Shown here one piece after another: positions 53,101-61,551 of a DNA stretch of 64,000 nucleotides (position 1 is the first letter of the stretch; every line of letters begins with the position of its first letter). This DNA is from Viridibacterium curvum. Lineage in GTDB: Bacteria; Pseudomonadota; Gammaproteobacteria; Burkholderiales; Rhodocyclaceae. Location of the stretch: the NCBI RefSeq assembly GCF_039544165.1, contig NZ_BAABLD010000017.1, forward strand, positions 124,001-188,000, read 5' to 3'. Below the pieces are notes generated by a model. That model did not search any database and was not told where the DNA came from. It was given only the letters and a program-made list of their open reading frames with translations. The position numbers and the translations under genes were made by a program.

Positions 53101-54141
53101 TCAGGCAATCTTCCAGTGGATGGCTTCACCGGCACGCAGCGGCACCAGCGGGTCGCCCGGCAGGTAGTCGATGCTGGCGGGCACGGCCCAGTCTTCTTTC
53201 ACGAGGGTGACCTTGTCGGCATTGCGCGGCAGACCGTACCAGTCGGGGCCGTTGTGGCTGGCAAAGGCTTCGAGCTTGTCGAGCGCACCTGCTTCGTCAA
53301 AGGCTTCGGCATAGAGCTCGATGCCCGCGTGTGCGGTGTAACAGCCAGCGCAGCCACAAGCCGCTTCCTTGGTGCTCCTGGCATGCGGTGCGGAGTCCGT
53401 GCCGAGGAAGAAGCGCGGATTGCCGGAGATGGCGGCCTCGACCAGTGCAACACGATGCGTTTCGCGCTTGAGCACGGGCAGACAGTAGTGATGGGGACGA
53501 ATGCCACCAGCGAAGATTGCGTTACGGTTCATCAACAGATGATGCGCAGTGATGGTGGCCGCCACATTGGGGCCGGCACCGGCTACGAACTGCGCGGCTT
53601 CCGCAGTCGTGATGTGCTCGAAGACCGTACGAAGACCCGGGAATTTCGCCTGGAGCGGCGCGAATACGCGATCAATAAAAACACGCTCGCGATCAAAGAT
53701 ATCCACATCAGCATGCGTCACCTCGCCATGTACCAGAAGGGGAACACCCAGTGCCTGCATGCGCTCCAGCGTTGCAGCCACCTTGTCCATCGACGTCACT
53801 CCGGCATCGGAATTGGTCGTCGCCCCGGCCGGGTACAGCTTGACGGCATGCACGAAACCGGAAGCCTTCGCCCGATCAATCTCGTCGGGCGGAGTGTTGT
53901 CAGTCAGGTACAACGTCATCAGGGGTTCGAACTTGAGGCCAGCCGGCACAGCGGCGTTGATCCGGTCACGGTAGGCGGCGGCCTGCGCGACGGTGGTCAC
54001 CGGGGGGCGCAGGTTCGGCATGACGATGGCGCGGCCGAAGCGTTGCGCAACGTCGGGCACGGTGACGGCGAGCGACGCACCATCGCGCAGGTGAAGGTGC
54101 CAGTCGTCGGGGCGTGTGATGGTCAGTGAAGCGAGAGACAT
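53101..54141 (-). CDS. pyrC: Dihydroorotase (type II, PyrC)
   Basis: The 346-residue zinc enzyme catalyses ring closure of carbamoyl aspartate in pyrimidine synthesis. The ATG at 54141 gives MSLASLTITRPDDWHLHLRDG with the HxH metal motif. The carbamylated Lys is in VKLYPAGATTNSDAG, a metal His in HGEVTH, and the catalytic Asp in FLGTDSAPHARSTKE. Length and motifs match E. coli-type PyrC. A GC-rich palindrome lies in its leader. Confidence 0.96.
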   Translation of the reverse strand: MSLASLTITRPDDWHLHLRDGASLAVTVPDVAQRFGRAIVMPNLRPPVTTVAQAAAYRDRINAAVPAGLKFEPLMTLYLTDNTPPDEIDRAKASGFVHAVKLYPAGATTNSDAGVTSMDKVAATLERMQALGVPLLVHGEVTHADVDIFDRERVFIDRVFAPLQAKFPGLRTVFEHITTAEAAQFVAGAGPNVAATITAHHLLMNRNAIFAGGIRPHHYCLPVLKRETHRVALVEAAISGNPRFFLGTDSAPHARSTKEAACGCAGCYTAHAGIELYAEAFDEAGALDKLEAFASHNGPDWYGLPRNADKVTLVKEDWAVPASIDYLPGDPLVPLRAGEAIHWKIA

Positions 54142-54155
54142 CGGAGTTCCATTCA

Positions 54156-54169
54156 GGCCCGATCGGGCC
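54156..54169. promoter_or_regulatory. Perfect 14-bp palindrome in the pyrC leader
   Basis: GGCCCGATCGGGCC is centred about 20 nt upstream of the pyrC start, next to GGAACTCC that may be the ribosome site. It could be an operator or an RNA hairpin controlling translation. In enteric bacteria pyrC is controlled by a leader hairpin, but no homology to that leader is claimed. Confidence 0.35.
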
Positions 54170-54432
54170 AAGGTAGCAAAAGTCGACGGTAAGTTTACAG
54201 CATGTCCCCGGCGCCCCTGCCTGCCACGACAGAACCTTCTGCCATCACACGGGTCACACTCTTGCAAGTAGCGGGCACACTGCCTCCGCTGATGCCACTT
54301 CAGATCGCCCAGCCTCCTGGCTGAGCCTGCCGCCGTAACGCATTTCAGCAATCCCTCCCGCAAGTCCGCCCTCGGCATCCCTGCCCGGACGACTTACTGC
54401 CATCTGAAACAAGAAATGCTCAAGGAGGAGAG

Positions 54433-55641
54433 ATGGAGCCATTTTTCTTTTTGCCGACCTTGCCGCTGCCCATCAGTGATTTCGGCTGGGCTGCTCTGGT
54501 CCTGTTATGTGCCGTCGCTTTCGGCGAGCTGACCATGCGCACCTTGCGCCTGCCACGCATCACCGGCTACGTCCTCCTCGGCACTCTGCTGGGGCAAGCC
54601 GTGACGCAACTCTATACCCCAGACATCCTGCCGCTGTTGAGGCCGCTCTTCGAGTTTGCCTTCGGCCTGCTGTTGTTCGAACTGGGGCAGCGCATCGATC
54701 TCGGCTGGTTGCAGCGTAACCCCTGGCTGCTCGCCACCAGTCTGGCCGAATCCCTGTTGGCATTTGCCAGCGTTGGTCTGCTCCTGTTCGCTCTGGGCGT
54801 GCCCACACTGGTTGCGCTGATCAGTGCGGGCATCGGCGCAGCGACGGGGCCGGCCGTCGTGCTGGGCGTCTGCAAGGACACGCATGCACGCGGCCCGGTT
54901 AGCGAACGCCTGCAACTGCTCTGCGCGCTAGGCAGTTGCTACGCCTTTGCCGCACTGGGCATTGCCTACGGCTGGCAGCACACCGCGTCGCGCAGCGATG
55001 ATCTGTTCGCAAGCCTGCTGCACCCTGCCTACCTGCTGGTCGGCTCGTTGCTGCTGGGCCTGATCATTGCGCACGTCGTACTGTGGGTACCAGCCCGTTT
55101 GCGGCCCGAGCACAACAGCCAGACGCTTGCGGCGATTGCGTTGATCATTTTCTCGGTCGCGCTGACCTCGGCACTGCAACTCTCGGTTGCTGTCAGCCTG
55201 CTGGCAGCGGGCGTGCTGAGCCGCACCATGGACAAGCGCAGACGATTACAACCCATGGACTTCGGCCTCGTCGGACGCCTCGCCCTCATCGTGGTGTTCA
55301 TCTCGACGGGGGCCTTGCTCACGCCAGCCGCACTGCAGGCCGCGATCGTCCCGGCCATAGCCCTGATCGCCGCACGCGCCGTCGGCAAGCTCATTGGCAT
55401 ATTCGCTTTCGCCACACCCTGCGGTCTCAGCTATCGCAAGGCATCCTTGCTCGCAGCCTGCATGCTGCCCATGTCGGGTGCAGCCTTGCTGTGGGTGGAT
55501 CGCACCAGCGTCCTCTGGCCCTCGCTGGGCGCACAGGTCGCTGCCATCGTGCTGACTGCCCTGCCCCTGACCGAATTGCTGGCACCGCCCCTGCTGCAGT
55601 TTGCCCTTCGCCGCGCCGACGAGACCAGGGAGGCCGCATGA
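54433..55641 (+). CDS. Cation:proton antiporter (CPA2/KefB-like)
   Basis: The 402-residue polytopic membrane protein has AAGGAGGAG before its ATG. It has about 11-12 TM helices with motifs of the Na+(K+)/H+ exchanger family: RLPRITGYVLLGTLLG in the second helix, FEFAFGLLLFELGQRID, and GIGAATGPAVVLGV. No C-terminal NAD-binding (TrkA-N) domain is present, unlike KefB/KefC. It overlaps the following YbdK-type ligase gene (ATGA), so it probably works with that pathway. The ion is not predictable. Confidence 0.85.
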   Translation: MEPFFFLPTLPLPISDFGWAALVLLCAVAFGELTMRTLRLPRITGYVLLGTLLGQAVTQLYTPDILPLLRPLFEFAFGLLLFELGQRIDLGWLQRNPWLLATSLAESLLAFASVGLLLFALGVPTLVALISAGIGAATGPAVVLGVCKDTHARGPVSERLQLLCALGSCYAFAALGIAYGWQHTASRSDDLFASLLHPAYLLVGSLLLGLIIAHVVLWVPARLRPEHNSQTLAAIALIIFSVALTSALQLSVAVSLLAAGVLSRTMDKRRRLQPMDFGLVGRLALIVVFISTGALLTPAALQAAIVPAIALIAARAVGKLIGIFAFATPCGLSYRKASLLAACMLPMSGAALLWVDRTSVLWPSLGAQVAAIVLTALPLTELLAPPLLQFALRRADETREAA

Positions 55642-56795
55642 GTCGCGATACCGCCGCATTCGCACCCGATACGACCAGCCACGCGCTGAGCTTCACGACC
55701 TCCGACCCGCTGACGCTGGGCGTGGAACTGGAGCTGCAGGTTGTCAGCCGGCTCGATGCCGACCTCACGCGCGGCGCGACCGAGCTGCTGGGCCTCATCA
55801 ACCGGCACCCGCATCCTGGCGACTTCAAACCAGAGATCACCGAAAGCATGATCGAGGTATCCACCGCGCAGATCCATAGGCGCATCGATACGCTCGCTGC
55901 CGAGTTGCTGGCCGTGCGCAAAACACTCGTCGAAGCCGCCGACAAGCTCAACCTGCTCATCTGCGGCGGTGGCGCCCACCCCTTCCAGCATTGGGCCGAA
56001 CGCAAGATCTTCGACAAGCCGCGCTTCCACCAGCTCGGCGACATGTACGGCTACCTCGCCAAGCAGTTCACCGTCTTCGGCCAGCACATCCACGTCGGCT
56101 GCCCCAACGGTGACGAAGCGCTCTATCTGCTGCATGCACTGTCGCGCTACCTGCCGCATTTCATCGCACTTTCGGCCGCGTCACCCTATTACCAGGGCGT
56201 AGACACGGCCTTTGACTCCTCGCGGCTGAATGCCATCTCGGCCTTCCCCTTGTCGGGTCGCGCGCCGATGGTCAAGCGCTGGAGTGAATTTATCGACTAC
56301 TTTGAGCACATGCGGGGTTTCGGCATCGTAGAGAGCATGAAGGATTTCTACTGGGACATCCGCCCCAAACCGGAATTCGGCACCGTCGAAATCCGCATCT
56401 GCGACACGCCACTGACCGTCGAGCGCGCCATCGCCCTCGCCGCCTTTGCACAGACACTGTGCCGCTACCTGCTGGTCGAACGCCCTTTCGTGATCGACGA
56501 CTCGCTCTATGCGGTCTACAGCGTCAACCGCTACCAGGCCGCGCGTTACGGCATGGAAGGCTGCCTCGTCGACCCCGCCTCCCGCCAACGCGTGGCCCTG
56601 CGCGATGACTTGCGGATCACGCTGCAACGCCTCGCACCACATGCTGAAGAACTCGGCACCGCGCACTACCTCGCTTCGCTGGGCGCTGTGTGCGAAGAAG
56701 GCAATGGCGCGCAGTGGATGCGTAGCGCCTACCAGCGCCATCACTCGTTCGGAGATCTCGTCTGGCAACAGGCCCTGCAATGGCGCGAGAGCTGA
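55638..56795 (+). CDS. YbdK-type carboxylate-amine ligase (glutamate--cysteine ligase 2 family)
   Basis: The ATG at 55638 overlaps the antiporter stop and gives 385 residues. LTLGVELELQVVSRLD is the conserved N-terminus, FKPEITESMIEVST the substrate region, FGQHIHVGCPNGDEAL a central motif, and DFYWDIRPKPEFGTVEIRICDTPLTV the diagnostic C-terminal half. Members form gamma-glutamyl-type amide bonds with ATP; weak glutamate-cysteine ligase activity is reported for E. coli YbdK, but the natural substrate is generally unknown. It overlaps the next gene, a GATase-type hydrolase, by 16 nt. Confidence 0.88.
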   Translation: MSRDTAAFAPDTTSHALSFTTSDPLTLGVELELQVVSRLDADLTRGATELLGLINRHPHPGDFKPEITESMIEVSTAQIHRRIDTLAAELLAVRKTLVEAADKLNLLICGGGAHPFQHWAERKIFDKPRFHQLGDMYGYLAKQFTVFGQHIHVGCPNGDEALYLLHALSRYLPHFIALSAASPYYQGVDTAFDSSRLNAISAFPLSGRAPMVKRWSEFIDYFEHMRGFGIVESMKDFYWDIRPKPEFGTVEIRICDTPLTVERAIALAAFAQTLCRYLLVERPFVIDDSLYAVYSVNRYQAARYGMEGCLVDPASRQRVALRDDLRITLQRLAPHAEELGTAHYLASLGAVCEEGNGAQWMRSAYQRHHSFGDLVWQQALQWRES

Positions 56796-57610
56796 GTACG
56801 GCCCCGCCCGCAACCGACCGGCCTGCGCCGCTGCGAATCGGCATCAGCGCCAGGCTGATGCACCAGCCACCGGCCGAGCTGGGGTTCCGTGGCAAGACCT
56901 TGCAGTACCTCGAACAGTCGATTGCGCACTGGATCCTCGCGGAGGGCGCCCTGTGCTTCATGCTGCCCACGCTGGAATCGGAAGGCTCGCTGCGCCGCGC
57001 TGCCGTGCATGTCGGCGACTACGTGCGCGCCATTGACGCGCTGGTGCTGCAGGGTGGCGCTGACGTCAGCCCCCGCAGCTATGGTGAGGAAGCCTTGCGC
57101 CCCGAGTGGGAAGGAGACCGCATCCGCGACCAGTATGAGCTGGACCTGATCTGGGAATGCATCATCCAGAAGAAGCCCGTACTGGGCATCTGTCGCGGCT
57201 GTCAGCTGCTCAACGTGGCCTTCGGCGGCACGCTCTACCAGGACGTAGGTCAGCAAGTTGCTGGCGCCGGACAGCACGTCGACCACGACGCCTACGACCT
57301 GCACACGCATGCCATCCGCTTTACGCCCGGCTCATTGCTGGAACGCCTCTATCCCTTCGAGGACGCGCCACGCGTCACCAGCATCCATCACCAGGCCATC
57401 CGCAGGCTGGGCAACGGCGTGCTGGTCGATGCCCTGTCTACTGATGAGATCATCGTCGAAGCCATGCGCTGGACCGGTAACAGCTTCGTTTATGGCGTGC
57501 AGTGGCACCCGCAGTTTCACCCTCCGGAACGCAAACACCTGCTCGACAGCGGTCCGCATCTGGCCGAATTCCTGCGGCAAGCCAGACGCCGGCGTGACGG
57601 AAGCCGCTGA
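56780..57610 (+). CDS. Gamma-glutamyl-gamma-aminobutyrate hydrolase-like class I glutamine amidotransferase
   Basis: The 276-residue protein belongs to the PuuD-like peptidase C26 group. The nucleophile elbow is GICRGCQLLNVAFGG with Cys138, and the catalytic His is His243 in GVQWHPQF. The third residue, normally Glu in WHPE, is Gln245 here, which may lower or change the hydrolase activity. The start lies inside the end of the YbdK-type gene, so translation is coupled. Together the antiporter, ligase and hydrolase suggest control of a gamma-glutamyl compound; this is inference. Confidence 0.82.
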   Translation: MARELSTAPPATDRPAPLRIGISARLMHQPPAELGFRGKTLQYLEQSIAHWILAEGALCFMLPTLESEGSLRRAAVHVGDYVRAIDALVLQGGADVSPRSYGEEALRPEWEGDRIRDQYELDLIWECIIQKKPVLGICRGCQLLNVAFGGTLYQDVGQQVAGAGQHVDHDAYDLHTHAIRFTPGSLLERLYPFEDAPRVTSIHHQAIRRLGNGVLVDALSTDEIIVEAMRWTGNSFVYGVQWHPQFHPPERKHLLDSGPHLAEFLRQARRRRDGSR

Positions 57611-57712
57611 CCGAAGGGGTAGGAAATTGCACGCCTCCCGTCATCCACCTATCATCGCGGCACAACGAAGACGCTCACCCTGAGCCGGCCGAAGAACAGA
57701 CGGGACCTGTGC

Positions 57713-58489
57713 ATGCAGAATAAAAAGACACTCTACGACCTGCTCGAAGTCAGCCAGGGCGCCAGCCACGAAGCCATCCAGGCCGCGTGGGAGCGCGTGG
57801 AAGCAAAGCGCGCAGCAAACAACCTGAAATCGCCCGACGGGCTGGCGCCAGACGCCCACTACAACCTGCTCAAGGACGCGTTCTACACACTCAGCGATGC
57901 GCAGCGTCGGGCCGACTACGATCGCAAACTGCGTGGCGGCAGCGCAGCGAGCGTCGCCGCAATCAGTTATGTCGAGCAGGAACCTGGCATGTCCTCCACG
58001 ACCAAGGTGGTGCTGGCCTTGATCGTGGTGGCAATCGCAATCATGGGATACCGCTGGCATCTTGGCGTGGAGCAGGAGCGACTGCGCATCCGTGCCGAGC
58101 AGGTGCGCCTGGAACAGCAACGCTTGGAGCAGGAACAAGCCCGCCAGGCACGTGAAGACGAACGTCGCGACACCTATTCCGTCGAATCGGCACGGCGCGA
58201 CGCACAGGAAGATGAACGCCGCCGGCGCCAGGAGCGCGACCAGGCCATCGCCGAGGCAGACCGTAACGCACGCCGCCTGCAGGCGGCAGATGAGAGCTAT
58301 CGCCGTGAAGACGAGCGTGCACGCTACGAAGAAGAGCGCCAACGCCGCCAGCAGACAGCGGAAGCCGAACGAGCCTTGCGCGATCTCAAGCGTCAGGCCC
58401 AGCGTGTGGATGCCCAGTACGAACGTGGCAGCAGCATGCGCGGCGGAGGCATCCCGCTGCAGAGTTCCAGCTCTTCACGTCGCTACTGA
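57713..58489 (+). CDS. J-domain-like membrane protein with coiled coil
   Basis: The 258-residue protein opens with a J-like domain (about 5-72): TLYDLLEVSQGASHEAIQAAW and DAFYTLSDAQRRADYD match helices I and III/IV. The HPD signature that activates DnaK reads SPD (residues 40-42), so DnaK stimulation is doubtful. One TM helix (VVLALIVVAIAIMGY, about 98-113) follows, then a long Arg/Glu/Gln-rich coiled coil (about 115-235) and a Ser-rich tail. It may be a membrane scaffold. A short repeat (ACGCTCACCCTGAG), shared with 8881-8894, precedes it. Confidence 0.75.
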   Translation: MQNKKTLYDLLEVSQGASHEAIQAAWERVEAKRAANNLKSPDGLAPDAHYNLLKDAFYTLSDAQRRADYDRKLRGGSAASVAAISYVEQEPGMSSTTKVVLALIVVAIAIMGYRWHLGVEQERLRIRAEQVRLEQQRLEQEQARQAREDERRDTYSVESARRDAQEDERRRRQERDQAIAEADRNARRLQAADESYRREDERARYEEERQRRQQTAEAERALRDLKRQAQRVDAQYERGSSMRGGGIPLQSSSSSRRY

Positions 58490-58493
58490 CGCA

Positions 58494-59366
58494 CTACTTC
58501 TCGCCCTGCTTCAGGCTCAGGGCATGCTCATACAGCGCATTGCGTGATGCGCCGGTAATCCCGGCGCACAGCTTCGCAGCGGTCTTCACCGGCAACTCCT
58601 CCAGCAGCAGCGCCAACACACGCTGCGCCTCGGCAGGCAAGCCCTCCGCAGCGGGCGCAGGCCCGACCAGCAACACGAACTCGCCGCGCTGGCGGTTGCT
58701 GTCGGCTTGCAGCCAGGCACTCGCCTCGGCCAGCGGCATGCGCGCAATCTGCTCGAACAGCTTGGTCAGCTCACGACAGAAGACGATTTCGCGCTCAGGC
58801 TCCAGCACCGCGACGAGATCTGCCACGCACTCGACGACGCGATGCGGTGACTCGTAAAGCACCACATTGCCCTCCAGCCCCTTGAAGGCTTCAATTTCTG
58901 CCTTGCGCGCTGCCGTCTTGGGCGGCAGGAAGCCGATGAAATGAAAGCGATCACTTGCCAGCCCGGATGCCGACAAAGCAGCCACCGCCGCGCAGGCACC
59001 CGGCACGGGAATCACCGGGAAGCCCGCTTCCTGCACACGAGCGACGAGGCGCGCCCCCGGGTCCGATACGGCCGGCGTGCCGGCGTCGCTGACGAAAGCC
59101 ACGTGCTGCCCTTGCTGCAGACGCTCGATGACGCGCGTCGCGCCCTCCTGCTCGTTGTGCTCGTGCAGGGCCAGAGTGCGCGGCGACAGGCCGAAGCTGT
59201 CGAACAGCTTCTGGCTGTGGCGCGTATCTTCGCAGGCCACCAGATCGACCTTGCCCAGCAGGGCCAGTGCGCGCAGGCTGATGTCATGGCGGTTCCCGAG
59301 CGGCGTGGCCACCACATACAATGCGGGCGAGGCATGCAGAACATTTTCTTCGGGCAAGGAAAGCAT
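58494..59366 (-). CDS. rsmI: 16S rRNA (cytidine(1402)-2'-O)-methyltransferase
   Basis: This 290-residue SPOUT-unrelated, tetrapyrrole-methylase-fold enzyme methylates the ribose of C1402. YVVATPLGNRHDISLRAL, VACEDTRHSQKL, FVSDAGTPAVSDPG and VPGACAAVAALSASGL are family hallmarks. The ATG at 59366 overlaps the start codon of the divergent yraN (sequence CATG). No good ribosome site is seen on this strand, so translation initiation may be unusual or start slightly elsewhere. Confidence 0.95.
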   Translation of the reverse strand: MLSLPEENVLHASPALYVVATPLGNRHDISLRALALLGKVDLVACEDTRHSQKLFDSFGLSPRTLALHEHNEQEGATRVIERLQQGQHVAFVSDAGTPAVSDPGARLVARVQEAGFPVIPVPGACAAVAALSASGLASDRFHFIGFLPPKTAARKAEIEAFKGLEGNVVLYESPHRVVECVADLVAVLEPEREIVFCRELTKLFEQIARMPLAEASAWLQADSNRQRGEFVLLVGPAPAAEGLPAEAQRVLALLLEELPVKTAAKLCAGITGASRNALYEHALSLKQGEK

Positions 59367-59802
59367 GGGTGACGCGACCGGCTTGTGGCAAAAGATGCGG
59401 CATTGTCTGCTCGCCTTGGCGGGCGGGCAAGGCGCGTCGTCGCAAGACGCCCCCAGCGGGGCCCGCGCCGAGCGCCTGGCCGCAGACTTCCTGCAATCAC
59501 AAGGGGTGCGCATCATCGCGCGCAACGTGCGGTGCAAGGGCGGCGAAATCGATCTCATCGGCGAACACGCCGGCACTCTGGTGTTCTTCGAGGTGCGGCT
59601 ACGCAGCGATCCGCGCTTCGGCGGTGCAGCGGCCAGCATCACGCCCACCAAGCAACGCCGCATTACACTCGCTGCGCGCGTCTGGCTGCAGGGTGACGGT
59701 CGCGCCTACCGCCAGCGGCAGATGCGCTTCGACGCGCTGCTGCTCGACTCTCTCGAAACGGCCAACATCGAATGGCTGCGCGACGCCTTCTCCGCCAGCT
59801 GA
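59365..59802 (+). CDS. yraN: YraN family protein (UPF0102, nuclease-like fold)
   Basis: The 145-residue protein starts at 59365 with AAGGAAAGC upstream. GARAERLAADFLQSQG, NVRCKGGEIDLIGE and LVFFEVRLRSDPRFGG follow the Holliday-junction-resolvase-like PD-(D/E)xK pattern of UPF0102; the K position is R, as in several family members. An N-terminal stretch of about 30 residues precedes the conserved core and may be less conserved. Its divergence from rsmI is a common arrangement. Cellular role is not established. Confidence 0.9.
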   Translation: MGDATGLWQKMRHCLLALAGGQGASSQDAPSGARAERLAADFLQSQGVRIIARNVRCKGGEIDLIGEHAGTLVFFEVRLRSDPRFGGAAASITPTKQRRITLAARVWLQGDGRAYRQRQMRFDALLLDSLETANIEWLRDAFSAS

Positions 59803-60161
59803 GCCTGGGCGCGCTGCTGTGTTATGCAGCGCTGCACGCGGGTGCGGCGTCACGCCTGCTTTTGCAGCGTGTGAGCGTTGCCGGTGTGGCGTACCACGAA
59901 GCCAAAGCCGTCTGGCCGCGCCTGCGTGAAGGAGATGCACTGGAAGTCGTTCGCGATGCGAGCAACCCGCACGATCCGCTTGCTGTGCGCGTCGACTGGC
60001 AAGGTCACGTTCTGGGCTACCTGCCACGCGAGCTGAGCGGTCCGGTCGCCAGTGCGCTGGACAAAGGCATGCCGATCACGGCCCGCATCGTCCGCCTGCG
60101 CGATCACCCCAATCCGCGCGAGCGCATCCACATCGAAATTTTTGCGAGCCTGCAGCCATGA
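59772..60161 (+). CDS. HIRAN domain-containing exported protein
   Basis: The 129-residue product has a hydrophobic N-terminus (RLLRQLSLGALLCYAALHAGAA) that may be a signal peptide or anchor. It is followed by a HIRAN domain: VAGVAYHEAKAVWPRLREGDALEVVRDASNPHDPLAVRV and GHVLGYLPRELSGPVA. HIRAN domains bind DNA ends in eukaryotic helicases; stand-alone bacterial exported forms have no known role. It starts 31 nt inside yraN in another frame and overlaps the next gene (ATGA). Confidence 0.8.
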   Translation: MAARRLLRQLSLGALLCYAALHAGAASRLLLQRVSVAGVAYHEAKAVWPRLREGDALEVVRDASNPHDPLAVRVDWQGHVLGYLPRELSGPVASALDKGMPITARIVRLRDHPNPRERIHIEIFASLQP

Positions 60162-60511
60162 GCGTCTCCGCCGACTATCTCGCCTGGTGTGCCGAACTGC
60201 TGGCACCGCTCGGTCGCATCTCGCACAAGCGCATGTTCAGCGGCGCCGGTTTGTACAGCGACGGCATCATCGTGGCGATCATCATCGACGACCAGCTGTT
60301 CCTGAAAACCGACGCCGGCAACGTGGCGGAATTCGAAGCAGCAGGCTCCTCGCCCTTCACCTACAAGACGAAGACTGGCAAGGAAACACGCACCAGCTAT
60401 TGGCGTGCGCCCGATGAAGCCATGGACTCCCCCGCCCTCATGCTTCCCTGGGCGCGCAGTGCGCTGGCTGCTTCGCTGCGTGCCGCGCAGCGAAAATCCC
60501 GCAAGAAGTAA
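60158..60511 (+). CDS. TfoX N-terminal domain family protein
   Basis: The 117-residue protein shows ISHKRMFSGAGLYSDGIIVAIIIDDQLFLKTD and FTYKTKTGKETRTSYWRAPDEAMD, the pattern of the TfoX_N domain found in the competence regulator TfoX/Sxy and in many stand-alone small proteins. The TfoX C-terminal domain is absent, so a competence role cannot be assumed. The start overlaps the HIRAN gene (ATGA), and it ends at a hairpin shared with kduI. Confidence 0.85.
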   Translation: MSVSADYLAWCAELLAPLGRISHKRMFSGAGLYSDGIIVAIIIDDQLFLKTDAGNVAEFEAAGSSPFTYKTKTGKETRTSYWRAPDEAMDSPALMLPWARSALAASLRAAQRKSRKK

Positions 60512-60543
60512 AACGCCCGCCCTGCTCTCGCAGGACGGGCGTT
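60512..60543. terminator. Bidirectional terminator between tfoX-like gene and kduI
   Basis: AACGCCCG and CGGGCGTT arms, with an inner CCTGC/GCAGG stem, form a long hairpin directly after the TfoX_N gene stop and about 18 nt after the kduI stop. On the minus strand it is followed by TTTTACTTCTT. Confidence 0.8.
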
Positions 60544-60560
60544 CGTGATCAGGCAGCCGC

Positions 60561-61415
60561 TTACTTGAGCTGGCAGATGTCCAGCACCTTCATGTCGGTG
60601 TAGTCGAGGTTCTCGCCGCCCATGGCCCAGATGAACGCGTAGTTGCTGGTGCCCGAGCCCATGTGGATCGACCAGGGCGGCGACATCACCGCTTCGTCCT
60701 TCGCCAGCACGAGGTGACGCATGTCTTCCGGTTCGCCCATGAAGTGCATGACGCGCTGATCGTCCTTGAGATCGAAATAGAAATACACCTCGGAGCGGCG
60801 ATCATGCAGGTGCGGCGGGCAGGTGTTCCACACCGATCCGGTCTTGAGGATGGTGAGCCCCAGCAGCAGCTGGCAGCTCTGGCAGGTGGCCGGCACGATG
60901 TACTGGTAGATCGTGCGTTCATTGGATGTCTCTGCCGCGCCACGCTCCAGCGGTACGGCCTTGTCGATGGCAAGGTGCCGGGTCTCGTAACTGGCGTGCG
61001 CCGTCGTCGACACGAGGTAGAACTTCGCCGGGTTGGCTGCGTCAGCCGATTCGAATTCAACGCAGCTCGCCCCCATCGCCACATACAGTCCGTCCTTGGG
61101 CGCCATGTCGTAGCGCGTGCCATCCACGGTGATCGCACCGACGCCTCCGCCAACGTTGATCACGCCCAGCTCGCGACGTTCGAGGAAGGGCTTGCCGGCC
61201 GCCGATGCCGGCTCGGTCTGCGCCGGCAGTGCCACCCTCTTGCCCACTGGCGCAGCACCGCCGACGACCATGCGCTCGAAGTGCGAATAGTTGAGCGTGA
61301 CCTGATCGGCCACGAACAGATCAGTGAAGAGGTAACGCTGACGCAGCTGCTCGTTCGATGCGCCAATCATCGAATCCGGTGCCGTGGCGTAATAGGTCTT
61401 GCGATAGATCGTCAT
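60561..61415 (-). CDS. kduI: 5-dehydro-4-deoxy-D-glucuronate isomerase
   Basis: This 284-residue cupin isomerase converts 5-keto-4-deoxyuronate to 2,5-diketo-3-deoxygluconate in pectin and uronate breakdown. The ATG at 61415 has GGAGAC upstream. The cupin metal motif PPHLHDRRSEVYFYF gives the His/His/Glu ligands, and SPPWSIHMGSGTSNYAFIWAMGGEN near the C-terminus the last His. Length matches E. coli KduI. It lies between two terminators, so it is a single-gene unit. Confidence 0.96.
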   Translation of the reverse strand: MTIYRKTYYATAPDSMIGASNEQLRQRYLFTDLFVADQVTLNYSHFERMVVGGAAPVGKRVALPAQTEPASAAGKPFLERRELGVINVGGGVGAITVDGTRYDMAPKDGLYVAMGASCVEFESADAANPAKFYLVSTTAHASYETRHLAIDKAVPLERGAAETSNERTIYQYIVPATCQSCQLLLGLTILKTGSVWNTCPPHLHDRRSEVYFYFDLKDDQRVMHFMGEPEDMRHLVLAKDEAVMSPPWSIHMGSGTSNYAFIWAMGGENLDYTDMKVLDICQLK

Positions 61416-61496
61416 GTCAGTGTCTCCAGAGAAGGCGTAGAGCAATCGAAAGCCCCATTATTCTGCGCCAGACTCGTAACGACTTGCAGAAAAACA

Positions 61497-61530
61497 AAAC
61501 GCCCGCCGGGCTTGCGCACGACGGGCGTTT
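61497..61530 (-). terminator. Intrinsic terminator after the RpiB-family gene
   Basis: On the minus strand ACGCCCG...CGGGCGT form a 7-bp stem followed by TTTTGTTTTTC, starting about 20 nt after the isomerase stop. The plus strand lacks a comparable T-tract. Confidence 0.88.
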
Positions 61531-61551
61531 CACATCTGGCGAAGCGGGTGA

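Noticed and set aside
54170..54432. Possible regulatory or coding content in the pyrC to antiporter gap
   Set aside because: Apart from the palindrome near pyrC and the AAGGAGGAG before the antiporter, nothing recognisable was found; short frames lack support.
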